In this document: piece after piece, positions 52,875-63,935 of the stretch
Numbering within the stretch: the first letter of the stretch is position 1
Layout: the number at the start of each line of letters is the position of its first letter
Source of the DNA: Rugalucina vietnamica
Lineage: Eukaryota; Mollusca; Bivalvia; Lucinida; Lucinidae
Length of the DNA: 64,000 bases
Assembly (NCBI GenBank): GCA_964017185.1
Contig: OZ024870.1
Location: forward strand, 62,412,812 to 62,476,811
Reading direction: 5' to 3'
The notes under the pieces: model-generated
What the model was told of the DNA's origin: nothing
The model's database searches: none
The model's input: the letters and a program-made list of their open reading frames with translations, nothing else
Position numbers and translations under genes: made by a program

Positions 52875-53745
52875 TATCGCACCTGCTTACAGCATGGTGC
52901 GATATAGGAGTCCAAATTTCTGTCCGTCCGTTCGTTCGTCCATCCGTCCGTCAACATTTACGTTGAAGTTTGGTTTTCTCGACATCAGAGATAGCTGTGA
53001 GTCTGAAGCCTTGCATAGTAATTGTCCCGGACATACCCTTCAAGCATGCACGTTAACCCGGTGGCTTTGACCTATATTTCACGGCCCACTGACTTTGAAA
53101 ATTTTTACGTCGAAGTTTTGTCAACATTTACGTCGAAGTTTGGTTTTCTCGATATCAGAGATAACTGCGAGTCTGAAACCTTGCATAGTAATTGTCCTTG
53201 ACATACCCTTCAAGCACGCACCTTAACCCGGTGCCCTTGACCAATATTTCACGGTCCACTGACTGAAAATTTTTACGTCGAAGTTCGGTTTTCTCGACAT
53301 CAGAGATAGCTGCGAGTCTGATACCTTGCATAGTAATTGTCCTTGACATACCCTTCAAGCACGCACCTTAACTCGGTGCCCTTGACCTATATTTCACAGT
53401 CCACTGACTTTGATAATTTTTATGTCGAAGTTTGGTTTTCTCGACATCAGAGATAGCTGCAAGTCTCAAACTTGCATAGTAATTGTCCTTGACATACCCT
53501 TCAAGCATGCACCTTAACCCGGTGCCCTTGACTTATATTTCACGGTCCACTGACTTTGAAAATTTTTACGTCGAAGTTAGGTTTTCTAGACATCAAAGAT
53601 AGCTGCGAATCTGAAACCTTGCATAGTAATTGTCCTTGACATGCCCTTCAAGCACGCACCTTGACCCGGTGCCCTTGAACTATATTTCATGGTCTGTTGA
53701 CTTTGCCCGATGCAGGTGTGATATCGACCTCTGCGGAGTTCTTGT
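52875..53745 (-). mobile_element. Family D Helentron-like element (D2)
   Basis: Minus orientation. The 3' hairpin at 52875-52904 (TATCGCACCTGCT ... GGTGCGATA) is followed by CCGTCCGT repeats, five units of about 140 bp and the 5' end CTCTGCGGAGTTC at 53745. Inserted between TTTAT and ATACA of a family C unit. Confidence 0.75.
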
Positions 53746-54214
53746 ATATACATTGTAGTACTTGAGTAATCCATACTTCATGCCAAGTTTCGTTGAAATC
53801 GGTTCACCAGTTCTGGAGATGATTTTTAAAGGTTTTTACCATATATGGGCATGGTGGCCATCTTGGTCATGTGACCTGGATTATTTATATACACATTGGT
53901 TCCCACTTCCTATAGATGCGTCATATGAAATTTGGCTTTGATTGGCCAAGCGGTTTCAGAGGAGATCTTTGAAATTGTGGACGGACGGACCGACGCCGGA
54001 TCATGGCCATCCTATAAGCTCACCTTGTGAGCCTAACGGCTCAGGTGAGCAAAAAAGTGAACTATGGCATAAATTATTCTGTACTATCAACAGCTAACTA
54101 ACACAAGTAATGTAATCATTTTTCCCAAAACTGTTTTACTGAGTATTCAATTTCTGACCATTACGCATTATCTCAAGAGCTGTGGAATAATTACTTCTCA
54201 AGGCCACAACCAAT

Positions 54215-54295
54215 TGCTAAATGGCTGAGTCTTGAACCAGGGACCCTTCAACCCAATTTCCAAGGCTTTACCACTGCGCCACATGCTGCAATAAG
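54215..54295 (-). repeat. tRNA-like SINE head, diverged
   Basis: On the minus strand a box A (TGGCGCAGTGG) and a box B (GGTTCAAGACT) at tRNA-like spacing. No cloverleaf gene is supported. Confidence 0.5.
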
Positions 54296-54400
54296 AGCAT
54301 GCCAAGATCTTTGATGAACAATTTTTGCATAAGAGCACACTGCATGACTAAAGGTACTTGACACTTGTATTATTATACTCCTTATCAACTGAAGACTATT

Positions 54401-54610
54401 TGAGCCACGTCATGAGAAAAAAGGATTTTTGCCTACACGAAAACAGACACAGATCAGCTGTGCAGTAGCTGATCAGTGCATTTGTTTACACTACACGTTT
54501 AGTACAATCACTCAACTTGTTAAATTCAAAATTTCATGCTTCTGGCCTTTTTCTGAAACTGTACAGGCAGGTTTGAAACCCAAAGACCGGTTTTCTTGCA
54601 TCGCTGCTCA
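54401..54610 (+). repeat. MITE-1 copy
   Basis: TGAGCCACGTCATGAG to TTGCATCGCTGCTCA; core shortened. Confidence 0.8.
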
Positions 54611-55019
54611 ATTAAGATGATCATGGTTCATCTTATTCTGGATATAAAAGAAAGGAAGAAAATTGTAGACAATAATTTTATTTACATTTGTATCTACAAT
54701 TCAGTCTAGTACAAAATACATAAGGTGTTATTGATATAAATTGATGACATCATAAATGAACATTGATAGAGGGCATGTATACCTTTTCAAAAAGTGTTCT
54801 TGTATTATTTTTTCTCCCTGACCTACCAAATATGACACCAGGGCCTGCGTACCATGAAATTTACGTAAATATTTGGGCAAATACACATTTATTCAAATTT
54901 GAGTGCGTACCATATACGTAAACAAAAATGCATTACACATTTAACTTTCTTGAAGAGCGCAAGTACACAGGACCAGTTTTGTTATATATAATGAAAAACT
55001 CTCAGGGGAATCCAAATGA

Positions 55020-56988
55020 AACCAGAGGACCAATGGTCCTGTAAGCGCTCACCTGAGTCTGCTGCATATACCAATAAACATGTTTGAATATTATGGTATT
55101 TAACCCCAGTGCAGGGGCAGATGAAGCCCTTGGGCCGTTTTCTTTTTTCAGAATAATCAATATTCTGTCCACTTGCCAATTTCTTGCTGGCTTTTCCCTT
55201 CATATGACATTTTAACAGTTTTTCCCAACCCATGTTGACCTTGCCATAAACTTGGTCAAGGTCATCACAGGGTCATGATTTATATATACATTGTAGTACT
55301 ATAGCCATGGATGCTTCACGCCAAGTTTCATTGAAGTCAATCTATTGGTTTCAGAGAAGAAGATATTTGAAGGGTTTTTACCATATATGGGCATGGCGGC
55401 CATCTTGGTCATGTGACCTAGATTATTAATATACACATTGGTTCCCCTATCCTATAGATGCTTCACATAAAATTTGGCTTCAATTGGCCAAGTGGTTTTA
55501 GAGGAGAAGATGTTTGAATATTATGGTAATATACATGTATATTGCCCCGTGGTGTGGGCATATGAGTCCTTAGGTCCATTTTTTTTTCAGAATCATTAAT
55601 ATTTAGTCCTACTACCCATTTCCTGCAAGATTTTCACCTCAAATGACTTTTTAAAAGTTTTCCCCATTCCAATGCATTGGCTACCTATGTTGACCTTGTC
55701 CTAAAATAGGTCAAGGTCACCACAGGGTCATGATTTATATATACATTGTAGTACATCAGCCATTGGTGCTTCATGCCAAGTTTCTTTGAAATCGGTCCAC
55801 CAGATTCTGAGAAGAAGATTTTTGAAGGGTTTTTACCTTATATGGGCATGGCAGCCATCTTGGTCATGTGAACTAGATAATTTATATATACATTAATTCC
55901 CCCATTCCATAGATGCTTCACATAAAATTTGGCTTTGATTCGCCAAGCGGTTTCAGAGGAGAAGATGTTTGAATATTATGGTAATATAGATGTATATTGC
56001 CCCGGGGTGGGGGCAGATGAGCCCCTGGGGTCCAATTTTTTTCAGAATCATTAATATTCAGTCCTACTGCCCATTTCCTGCAAACTTTCACTTTAAATTA
56101 CATTTTAAAAGTTTTCCCTATTCAAATGCATTGGCGACCTATGTTGACCTTGCCATAAAAAAAGGTCAAGGTCATCACAGGGTCATGATTTATATACACA
56201 TTGTAGTACTTGAGCCATCGATACTTCATGCCAAGTTTCTTTGAAATCGATCCACCAGTTCTGGAGAAGAAGATTTTTGAAGGGTTTTTACCATATATGG
56301 GCATGGCGGCCATCTTGGTCATGTGACCTGGATTATTTATATACACATTGATTACCCCTTCCTATTGATGCTTCACATAAAATTTGGCTTTGATTGGCAA
56401 ACCGGTTTCAGAGGAGATGATGTTTGAATATTATGGTAATATACAAGTATATTGCCCCAGGGTGGGGGCATATGAGCCCCTGGGGCCCAATTTTTTTCAG
56501 AATCATTAATATTCAGTCCTACTGCTCATTTTCTGCAAGATTTTTCCTTTAAATGACAATTTAACAATTTTTCCCATTCAAATGCAAAGGCGACCTATGT
56601 TGACCTTGCCGTAAAATAGGTCAAGGTCACCGCAAGGTCATGATTTATATACACATTGTAGTACTTGAGTCATCGATGCTTCATGCCAAGTTTGGTTGAA
56701 ATCGGTCCAGTGGTTCCGGAGAAGAAGATTTTTGAAGGGTTTTTACCATATATGGGCATGGCGGCCATCTTGGTCATGTGACCTGGATTATTTATATACA
56801 CATTGGTTCCCCCTTCCCATAGATGCTTCATGTAAAATTTGGCTTTGATTGGCCACGCGGTTTCAGAGAAGAAGATCTTTGAAAATGGTGGACGACGGAC
56901 GGACGACGGACGGACGACGGACGGACGGACGCCGGATCATGGCCATCCTATAAGCTCACCTTGTGAGCCTGACGGCTCAGGTGAGCTA
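55020..56988 (+). mobile_element. Family C element (C4), uninterrupted
   Basis: 5' ACCAGAGGACCAATGGTCCT at 55021. Four units of about 455 bp (GGCATGGCGGCCATCTTGG near 55390, 55850, 56300 and 56755). GACGGACG tract at 56890-56930, and the 3' hairpin at 56950-56988. This is the cleanest family C reference in the window. Confidence 0.8.
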
Positions 56989-57350
56989 AAAAAAAAAGTG
57001 CTTATTCATTAATTTCTATTTGTTTTATTGTTTGCAAATTAGTCCATTCACTCTAGAAAATCTGTCACTATACTCGTATAGAGCCTATTGGTCAAAACCG
57101 TAAACCCTTATATTTAAAATTGTCTTTGTTAACACTAAGTGTTCCACGCATCTAATTCAGCGGACCCATTTTTCAAATGTACATGTGTATACCCAGACAG
57201 AAACCCATTTTGGCAGCAAATGAAAGACTGATGGAATGTGCAAATCAAAAACAAATCCAAAATAAGCAATTTTCTTAACAATCTTAGGCTAAATGTTCTG
57301 TAAGAACAATCTACACCAGAAAATTTAAAACCCAAAGGCATCATTTTAAA

Positions 57351-57532
57351 GGTCAACATCATTATAACACTATCTTCGGGGTCCATGGAAACAGACTGTC
57401 TTATAAGTGAAACGGTGTTATGATGTTATTTACAATAGACATACAGCAAAATAATCATTTTGGGAGCCATGACATGACAATGTTATATTAAAATTTCAAT
57501 ATAGTGAGGCTTATTATGATGAGGTTCAACTG
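57351..57532. repeat. Repeat K copy 3
   Basis: GGTCAACATCATTATAACAC to GAGGTTCAACTGTA, with GGGGTCCATGGAAACAGAC and TTTGGGAGCCATG inside. Confidence 0.7.
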
Positions 57533-57588
57533 TATATGACTATCTCTCAATACTGAAAGCTTCCATTTTGTGAACAGGTTGAAGAGGC

Positions 57589-57661
57589 TTATCCCAGCAA
57601 CTCTACATGCTGCAGGAAGTCCATAGGGAAGTCATTTTCTTGGTTCAGGTGTTGACAGGTG
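57589..57661 (-). CDS. Possible last coding exon of an unknown gene
   Basis: After a plausible acceptor (TTGTTTATAG) one base and 23 codons read TCQHLNQENDFPMDFLQHV plus ELLG and a TAA stop. Codon use and composition look protein-like, unlike the surroundings. No family is recognised, and no upstream exon was found between 57.7 and 63 kb. It could equally be chance or a pseudo-exon. Confidence 0.25.
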
Positions 57662-57860
57662 CTATAAACAAGTTTCAAAATAATGACAAAACAAAAAGAG
57701 GCTATATATAAAGCTTTTTTAAAGTATTACTACACAGTAGTCTAGTAGTCTATTATTATTATATAAAAAAAACTTGAAGAAAAAAGTATTGTACACTATA
57801 GATTTTGTATTTCTGTTTTGCTTTATGGATAACCATCCTAGATCTATGGCTGTTGAAATA

Positions 57861-58083
57861 TGAGCCATGGCATCAGAAAACCATTAACATTTATAGGTGA
57901 AATCAAAGGCGTAGATCAGGTCGCAGACTGCTATAAAGCTGATCTGCGCCTTTGTTTTCGCTACACAGATAGTACAATCCCTCTTATTAAATCCAAAATT
58001 CAAAGCTTCTAGCCTGCTTCTGTGACTGTACAGTCCTGTTTGTGTCGGACCTGGTCGGAAACTCAAATTGTTTTTCTCATGTG
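57861..58083 (+). repeat. MITE-1 copy
   Basis: TGAGCCATGGCATCAG start, right end worn (TTTTTCTCATGTGA). Confidence 0.75.
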
Positions 58084-58260
58084 AACTCTAATAAGCTTTC
58101 TTTGTTTTCTCAAGAAAATCATTAGAAACAAAACCTACAAATATTCCTACAACAAAACAATTAAGTAAATGTACATGTATAAACAGAAAACAATGGTGGG
58201 TATTTGGTGACAAATAAAAACGAATTAAACTCCACAGACGACCATCAAAATGCTTTAATA

Positions 58261-58674
58261 TGAGCTCTGTCACAAGAAAACAGATTTTTGCCCATGTGAA
58301 AACAAAGTGGAAGATCAATTACTCTTCTACATAAATCAGAATCGGCAAGCTTCTAGTCTTATTCTGAGACTTTACATGCCGGATTGTGCCAGACCAGGTC
58401 CGGAGGTTATAAAACTTTTTTCATGCTCAGCTGAGACTAAAATTCATCCTGCTCATAAATGTTAAAATGCCAACAAATGTTGTCATTTTAACATTTATGA
58501 GCAGCATGAATTACTAGTTTTGGGGATTTGAACCTGAATTTTCCACCAATTATGACTATTTCAACATTTAAGAGCAGTTGAAATTTCATGCTCAGCTGCG
58601 CTGAGCTTGAAAAAAGTTTCATAACCTCGAAGCCTGGTCTGAAAACCCAGTCTGTTTTTCTCGCTTCGCAGCTC
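58261..58674 (+). repeat. MITE-1 copy split by a hairpin element
   Basis: Left part to about 58402, right part from about 58632 to GCTTCGCAGCTCA. CCAGGTCC / CCTGGTCT at the two junctions may be a diverged 8-bp target duplication. Confidence 0.75.
58403..58628. mobile_element. Small hAT-like hairpin element (copy 2)
   Basis: Ends GAGGTTATAAAACTTTTTT and its inverse AAAAAAGTTTCATAACCTC. Central palindrome GTTAAAATGCCAAC ... GTTGTCATTTTAAC. Related to 3081-3313. Confidence 0.65.
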
Positions 58675-58767
58675 ATATCTCCTATTCAAGGTAATGCTTG
58701 AATCAAGAAAGCTATATCACAAGGAACCCTGTTTTCTGAAGATCTGCGAAGCATTACCAAAATTATT

Positions 58768-58910
58768 TGAGCCAAGTCATGAGAAAACCGGGTTTTTGCC
58801 TAGGCGAAAACAAAGGCACAGATCAGCTTCTCAGTAACTGCGCTGATCATAAACAGTACAATCCTTCTTGTTACCTTATCTGAGATTTTATGTCTCAGAC
58901 CATATCTTCT
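58768..58910 (+). repeat. MITE-1 fragment
   Basis: TGAGCCAAGTCATGAG with left arm and part of the core; the rest is worn. Confidence 0.65.
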
Positions 58911-58925
58911 GAACAGCACACTATA

Positions 58926-59141
58926 TGAGCCGCAAGGCGAGGAAACCTGTCTTCGGGATTTTCAACCAGGTCCAACACAAATCGGCCTATACACCCACAG
59001 AAGAAAGCTAGAATCTTGAAATTTTCGGTATAAGTAGAGGAGGAAATGTACTATCCTTGTAGCGAAACAAAGGCAGCTGCACATCTGATCTGCGCCTTTG
59101 TTTTCGTATAGGCAAAATTCTGATTTTCTCGTGATGCCTCA
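58926..59141 (-). repeat. MITE-1 copy
   Basis: TGAGCCGCAAGGCGAG to TCGTGATGCCTCA; core shortened. Confidence 0.75.
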
Positions 59142-59163
59142 TCTGAACCAATGATATGGATTT

Positions 59164-60712
59164 TTAGCTCACCTGAGCCGTCCGGCTCACAAGGTGAGCT
59201 TATAGTATACCCATGCTCCGTCGTCCGTCCGTCCGTCCGTCCGTCGTCCGTCCGTCCGTCGTCCGTCGTCCGTCGTCCACCATTTTCAAAGATCTTCTCC
59301 TCTGAAACCGCTTGGCCAATCAAAGCCAAATTTTACATGAAGCATCTATGGGAAGGGGGAACCAATGTGTATATAAATAATCCAGGTCACATGACCAAGA
59401 TGGCCGCCATGCCCATATATGGTAAAAACCCTTCAAAAATCTTCTTCTCCGGAACCAATGGACCGATTTCAACCAAACTTGGCATGAAGCATTAATGGCT
59501 CAAGCACTACAATGTGTATATAAATCATGACCCTATGATGACCTTGACCTATTTTACGGCAAGGTCAACATAGGTCGCGAATGCATTTGAATGGGAAAAA
59601 TTGTTAAATTGTCATTTAAAGGAAAAATCTTGCAGAAAATGAGCAGTAGGACTGAATATTAATGATTCTGAAAAAAATTGGGCACCAGGGGCTCATCCGC
59701 CCCCACCCCGGGGCAATATACATGTATATCTCCATAATATTCAAACATCTTCTCCTCTGAAACCGCTTGGCCAATCAAAGCGAAATTTTATGTGAAGCAT
59801 CAATAGGAAGGGGTAACAAATATGTATATAAAAAATCCAGGTCACATGACCAAGATGGCCGCCATGCCCATATATGGTAAAAACCGTTCAAAAATCTTCT
59901 TCTCCAGAACCGGTTGACCGATTTCAACGAAACTTGGCACGAAGCATCGATGGCTCAAGCACTACAATGTGTATATAAATCATGACCCTGTGATGACCTT
60001 GACCTATTTTACGGGAAGGTCAACATAGGTCACCAATGCATTTGAATGGGGAAAACTTTTAAAATGTCATTTAAAGTGAAAGTCTTGCAGGAAATGGGCA
60101 GTAGGACTGGATATTAATGATTCTGAAAAAAATTGGACCCCAGGGGCTCATGTGCCCCCACCCCGGGGCAATATACATGTATATTTCCATAATATTCAAA
60201 CGTCTTCTCCTCTGAAACCGCTTGGCCAAACAAAGCCAAATTTTAAGTGAAGCATCTATAGAATGGGGGAATCAATGTGTATATAAATAATCTAGGTCAC
60301 ATGACCAAGATGGCCGCCATGCCCATATATGGTAAAAACCCATCAAAAATCATCTTCTCTGAAACCAATAGACTGATTTCAAGGAAACTTGGCGTGAGGC
60401 ATCGATGGCTAAAGTACTCCAATGTATATATAAATCATGACCCTGTGATGACCTTGACCAAGTTTATGGCAAGGTCAACATGGGTTGCCTGTGCATCTGA
60501 ATTGGGAAAACTGTTAAAATGTCATTTGAAGGAAAAAGCCAACAGGAAATTGGCAAATGGACAGAATATTGAAGATTCTGAAAAAAGAAAATGGCCCAAG
60601 GGCTTATCTGCCCCTGCACTGGAGTTAAATACCATAATATTCAAACATGTTTATTGGTATATGCAGCTGATCTCAGGTGAGCGTTTACAGGACCATTGGT
60701 CCTCTGGTTTTT
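59164..60712 (-). mobile_element. Family C element (C5)
   Basis: Minus orientation. The 3' hairpin AGCTCACCT ... AGGTGAGCTTA at 59164-59203, a CCGTCCGT tract, three core units, and the 5' end AGGACCATTGGTCCTCTGG at about 60710. Confidence 0.8.
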
Positions 60713-60897
60713 TTTAATTTTTGAACTTGTATGCATGTTACCTATAGCAATAACAAGATCAAATGTGTAAGTTTTTGTGCCAAGTGAAAGAAATATTCAA
60801 CATATTTCAATAGAAACTTAAGTTATTGTGGTTATGCATTAGAACAAATTATAAATGCGCATCAACGCTGCTGCTTGTTTATTTATTTTTTTTTTCT

Positions 60898-61640
60898 ACA
60901 AGAACTCCGCGGAGGTCGATATCGCATCTGCATCGGGCAAAGTCAATAGACCGTGAAATATAGTTCAAGGGCACCGGGTCAAGGTGCTTGCTTGAAGGGC
61001 ATGTCAAGGACAATTACTATGCAAGGTTTCAGACGCGCAGCTATCTCTGATGTCCAGAAAACCAAACTTTGACGTAAAAATTTTCAAAGTCAGTGGACCA
61101 TGAAATATAGGTCAAGGGCACCACGTTAAGGTGCGTGCTTGAACGGTATGTCAAGGACAATTACTATGCAAGGTTTCAGACTCGCAGCTATCTCTGATGT
61201 CGAGAAAACCAAACTTCTACGTAAAAATTTTCAAAGTCAGTGGACCGTGAAATATAGGTCAAGGGCACTGGGTTAAGGTGTGTGCTTGAAGGGTATGTCA
61301 AGGACAATTACTAAGCAAGGTTTCAGACTCGCAGCTATCTCTGATGGCGAGAAAACCAAACTTCGACGTAAATGTTGACAAAACTTCGATGGAAAAATTT
61401 TCAAAGTCAGTGAACCGTGAAATATAGGTCAAGGGCACCGGGTTAAGGTGCATGCTTGAACGGTATGTCAGGGACAATTACTATGCAAGGTTTCAGACTC
61501 GCAGCTATCTCTGATGTCGAGAAAACTAAACTTTGACGTAAATGTTGACGGACGAACGAACGAACGGACGAACGAACGAACGTACGGACGGACAGAAATT
61601 TGAACTCCTATATCGCACCCTGCTATAAGCAGGTGCGATA
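60898..61640 (+). mobile_element. Family D Helentron-like element (D3)
   Basis: GAACTCCGCGGAG at 60902, ATCGCATCTGC, four units of about 146 bp, an ACGA/ACGG tract at 61547-61592, and the 3' hairpin (TATCGCACCCTGCT / AGCAGGTGCGATA) ending at 61640. Confidence 0.8.
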
Positions 61641-62034
61641 AAAATCAATTATTATCAATGACAATATATAAGCCCTTATTTGACAATGAAATAATACCTA
61701 TAAATGAATGATTTTTTTCTTTCTTTTTTGCATGTACAAACATATGTTTATATGCACATCATTGTTTCTTCTTTATTTTTTTTTCTGTGTACAAACAAAT
61801 GTATAAACAAACAATTACTTGTCTCTCACTAACAGATGAAATACAATTCATTATAAAAATATAACAATTCAAGACGGACAAAAATTTATATAAACCTCTC
61901 TTATCTTGGTGCCTAATATACAAAGCAGTGATGACTCTAATACTTGAGAACTATTTACATCAGTTCCATACAAGAGTAAAACAGAAAAGGTACACATTTA
62001 ATGGTTAGTTTGCTTTTACATTTTACTATATAAA

Positions 62035-62208
62035 TCAAGAGTTCCGGTAAATGAGTGGCCGCCTATTGACAAATAGCTGCTCACTTGGCTTACAACATGT
62101 TTTCTTAGTATAATTTAGTTTCTTCCCACCTCGGTGTTTCGAGTGGACATTTCTTTCTGATTGCACCATTTCCTGATCATTGCCTACTTTTACCTTTTTA
62201 AATAAATG
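62035..62208 (-). repeat. Repeat G copy 3
   Basis: On the minus strand GTAGGCAATGATCAGGAAA, CAATCAGAAAGAAATG and GGCGGCCACTCATTTACC, as in copies 1 and 2. The 86-codon open frame over it is not conserved as protein in the other copies. Confidence 0.65.
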
Positions 62209-62608
62209 TTTCCATGGTGAGGCCCATATACTAGCACTTCCATGTTCCAAAGCTTTATATAAAGTTCCAAAGTACAAAATTTCTCGTTCAAGCAATTTTT
62301 ACAAAAATACTCTAACCATCATACCATCAAATGTGTACCTTTAATTTTCTGTTAAGCTGCGTGAACAAATGCATATAACAATTAAATGCGTAATGAGTGA
62401 GCAATTACAAGTTAACATCATAACACGTGCGCGAAACTTCTAATGAAAGAACTCTCATAAAGTATGAGTTGCAACCTAAAGCTCAGAGTTATTATCTAAA
62501 CCCTCATCCACCGGTTTTGTTTTTGTGACCATTTTTATCTGCAGCAAGGATGACGGACCAATTCTTTTACAAAACCATCGTGTAAAAGCACAGAAAGTAT
62601 CAAACAAA

Positions 62609-62814
62609 TGAGCCACGTCATGAGAAAAACCAACAATTTCCATATGCGAAAACAAATACTCAGCTTCCTTTGTTTTCGCTACACGGATAGAACAATTCCT
62701 CTTTTTTCAAAATCCAAAATTTCTAGCCTCTAGACATATTCTATGCTTGTACAGCTCAGGTTGTGTCTGACCTGTTTGGAAACCAAGTTGTTGGTTTTCT
62801 CAAGATGCCACTCA
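62609..62814 (+). repeat. MITE-1 copy
   Basis: TGAGCCACGTCATGAG to CAAGATGCCACTCA; core strongly shortened. It lies in the putative EHMT 3' UTR. Confidence 0.8.
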
Positions 62815-63083
62815 AATGAGCCAGCTCCTTCGGACAGATCTGTGTAGTTTGATACTTATCTTAGTCAACATGCATGCAAAAGTGAAGGCCACATTGTTCT
62901 ACATGACCAATGAGTCTCGCAAAAACATCTGCTGTTCACATACTTGACAAAAAAAAAGAAACCCATATGTAGCACCAACAACAGTTACTGTCCTTTCTTG
63001 TGTTCCAATAACTGACATCCCAACTACCTGAAAATTCTCTTCATGTGTTCTCTCCCATTTACTTTTCCAAACCAAACTCTCCC

Positions 63084-63240
63084 TCATTCCTGCGCAGCCT
63101 CTAAATCTTCCTCATGCCTCGCCCTATACTCTTCTATAGTTTTGTGTATCGTGTCTTTCGAGTAACGGCACTTTGGTGAGCCACAGGTGCAGGTGAAGTG
63201 CTTCCATTTAATGATCCAGAACTTCTCACCATAGTCAAAA
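63084..63240 (-). CDS. EHMT: EHMT last coding exon (post-SET)
   Basis: One base completing a Gly codon, 51 codons and [29 protein letters not shown], then an acidic tail ending EEDLEAAQE. Acceptor TATTTCAG. The tail is longer than the catalytic fold needs but short compared with human G9a. Confidence 0.95.
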
Positions 63241-63672
63241 CTGAAATAACACATGGACAGGAAATCTGTAACAGTAATTATAGAAAGTGGGTCATAATTT
63301 TATAAACCAAACTTTAAATAGCTTTAAACTTTCATGATCTTAAAGGAGTGGTTGTTGGGGGATGTTGTTATACATGGTGGATTAAAATGGAATACTCCAG
63401 TCTGAAAAAAATTAGAAGAGCCAACCAGGGTCTGTTACGCATGTCTACATTCATCACTCCCCGACTCTCCAAGTCTTTTCCTTGAGTGATATTTACCCTA
63501 GTTCTTCTTGAGCCAGTATGTCCCGTGAAGCAAACAGACAGATTCTGGGGAAGCGTAGATCCTGACTGTCAACAAACACCTTCACTGGTACCAGGTTGGG
63601 CTCACACAGGTGGTTGATGAAGCGGGCAATGTTACCAAACTTCCTGGCATCTATACAGTATGTCTCACCATC
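63084..63672 (-). CDS. EHMT: EHMT1/2 (G9a/GLP) histone H3K9 methyltransferase, C-terminus
   Basis: G9a/GLP transfer methyl groups from S-adenosylmethionine to lysine 9 of histone H3 in the nucleus. The window holds the last two coding exons, 110 residues. The SET-C part reads [20 protein letters not shown] followed by HLCEPN; the NHxC motif forms the SAM and knot site. It ends with ELGFDYG and the post-SET zinc motif CTCGSPKC (CxCxxxxC). Human G9a has [20 protein letters not shown] and CQCGSEKC at the same places. The ankyrin repeats, pre-SET and SET-N must lie beyond the right edge. EHMT1 and EHMT2 cannot be separated; most invertebrates have one gene. Confidence 0.95.
63497..63672 (-). CDS. 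EHMT: EHMT penultimate coding exon (SET core)
   Basis: 58 codons plus two bases. [52 protein letters not shown]. The acceptor TTTTCCAG precedes GATGGT; the donor is CTAGG/GTAAAT. The phase to the last exon is consistent. Confidence 0.95.
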
Positions 63673-63734
63673 CTGGAAAAGTAACATATGATGATTGAAT
63701 AGAAATCTCTCGGCCAATAAATTCTGTACTAATA

Positions 63735-63935
63735 TTAAAGCTTTAACTTCTAAGTCAACAATTTTTCAGTTATGTATGGATGGAGACGAGGCTTCTTTGG
63801 CATTAACTAGTACTCTGGGGAGTATCTGTCTTCCTGAAAGACACAACTCAACTCAGTGTCCCCAGTGGGGATCAAACCTAAGACCTCTTGATTTGGAGTT
63901 CCACACTACCACTAGCCCTCGTGCTGCCATTTGGC
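63735..63935 (-). repeat. Diverged tRNA-derived SINE (S2 type)
   Basis: Reads like the SINE at 40461 (GGATCAAACCTAAGACCT for the box B side, ACACTACCACTAG for the box A side), with the tail side TCTAAGTCAACAATTTTTC. Heavily diverged. It lies in the EHMT intron. Confidence 0.6.

Larger units (their letters stand above)
50733..54051 (+). mobile_element. Family C element (C3), interrupted three times
   Basis: 5' AGAGGACCAATGGCCC then GCTCACCTGAG; 3' hairpin at 54014-54051 (AAGCTCACCT ... AGGTGAGC). The core is interrupted by an LTR element fossil (50793-52038), a repeat G copy (52294-52470) and a family D element (52875-53745), each confirmed by continuity of the family C units on both sides. 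Confidence 0.75.
61641..63083 (-). other. Downstream region of EHMT, probably 3' UTR in part
   Basis: Follows the EHMT stop codon in gene direction. Contains a MITE-1 and a repeat G copy. TTTATT on the plus strand at about 61779 would be an AATAAA signal on the minus strand, but the transcript end cannot be fixed. Confidence 0.35.

Noticed and set aside
62035-62295. 86-codon open frame with [16 protein letters not shown]
   Set aside because: It is repeat G; the other two copies in the window do not keep the frame, so protein function is not supported.
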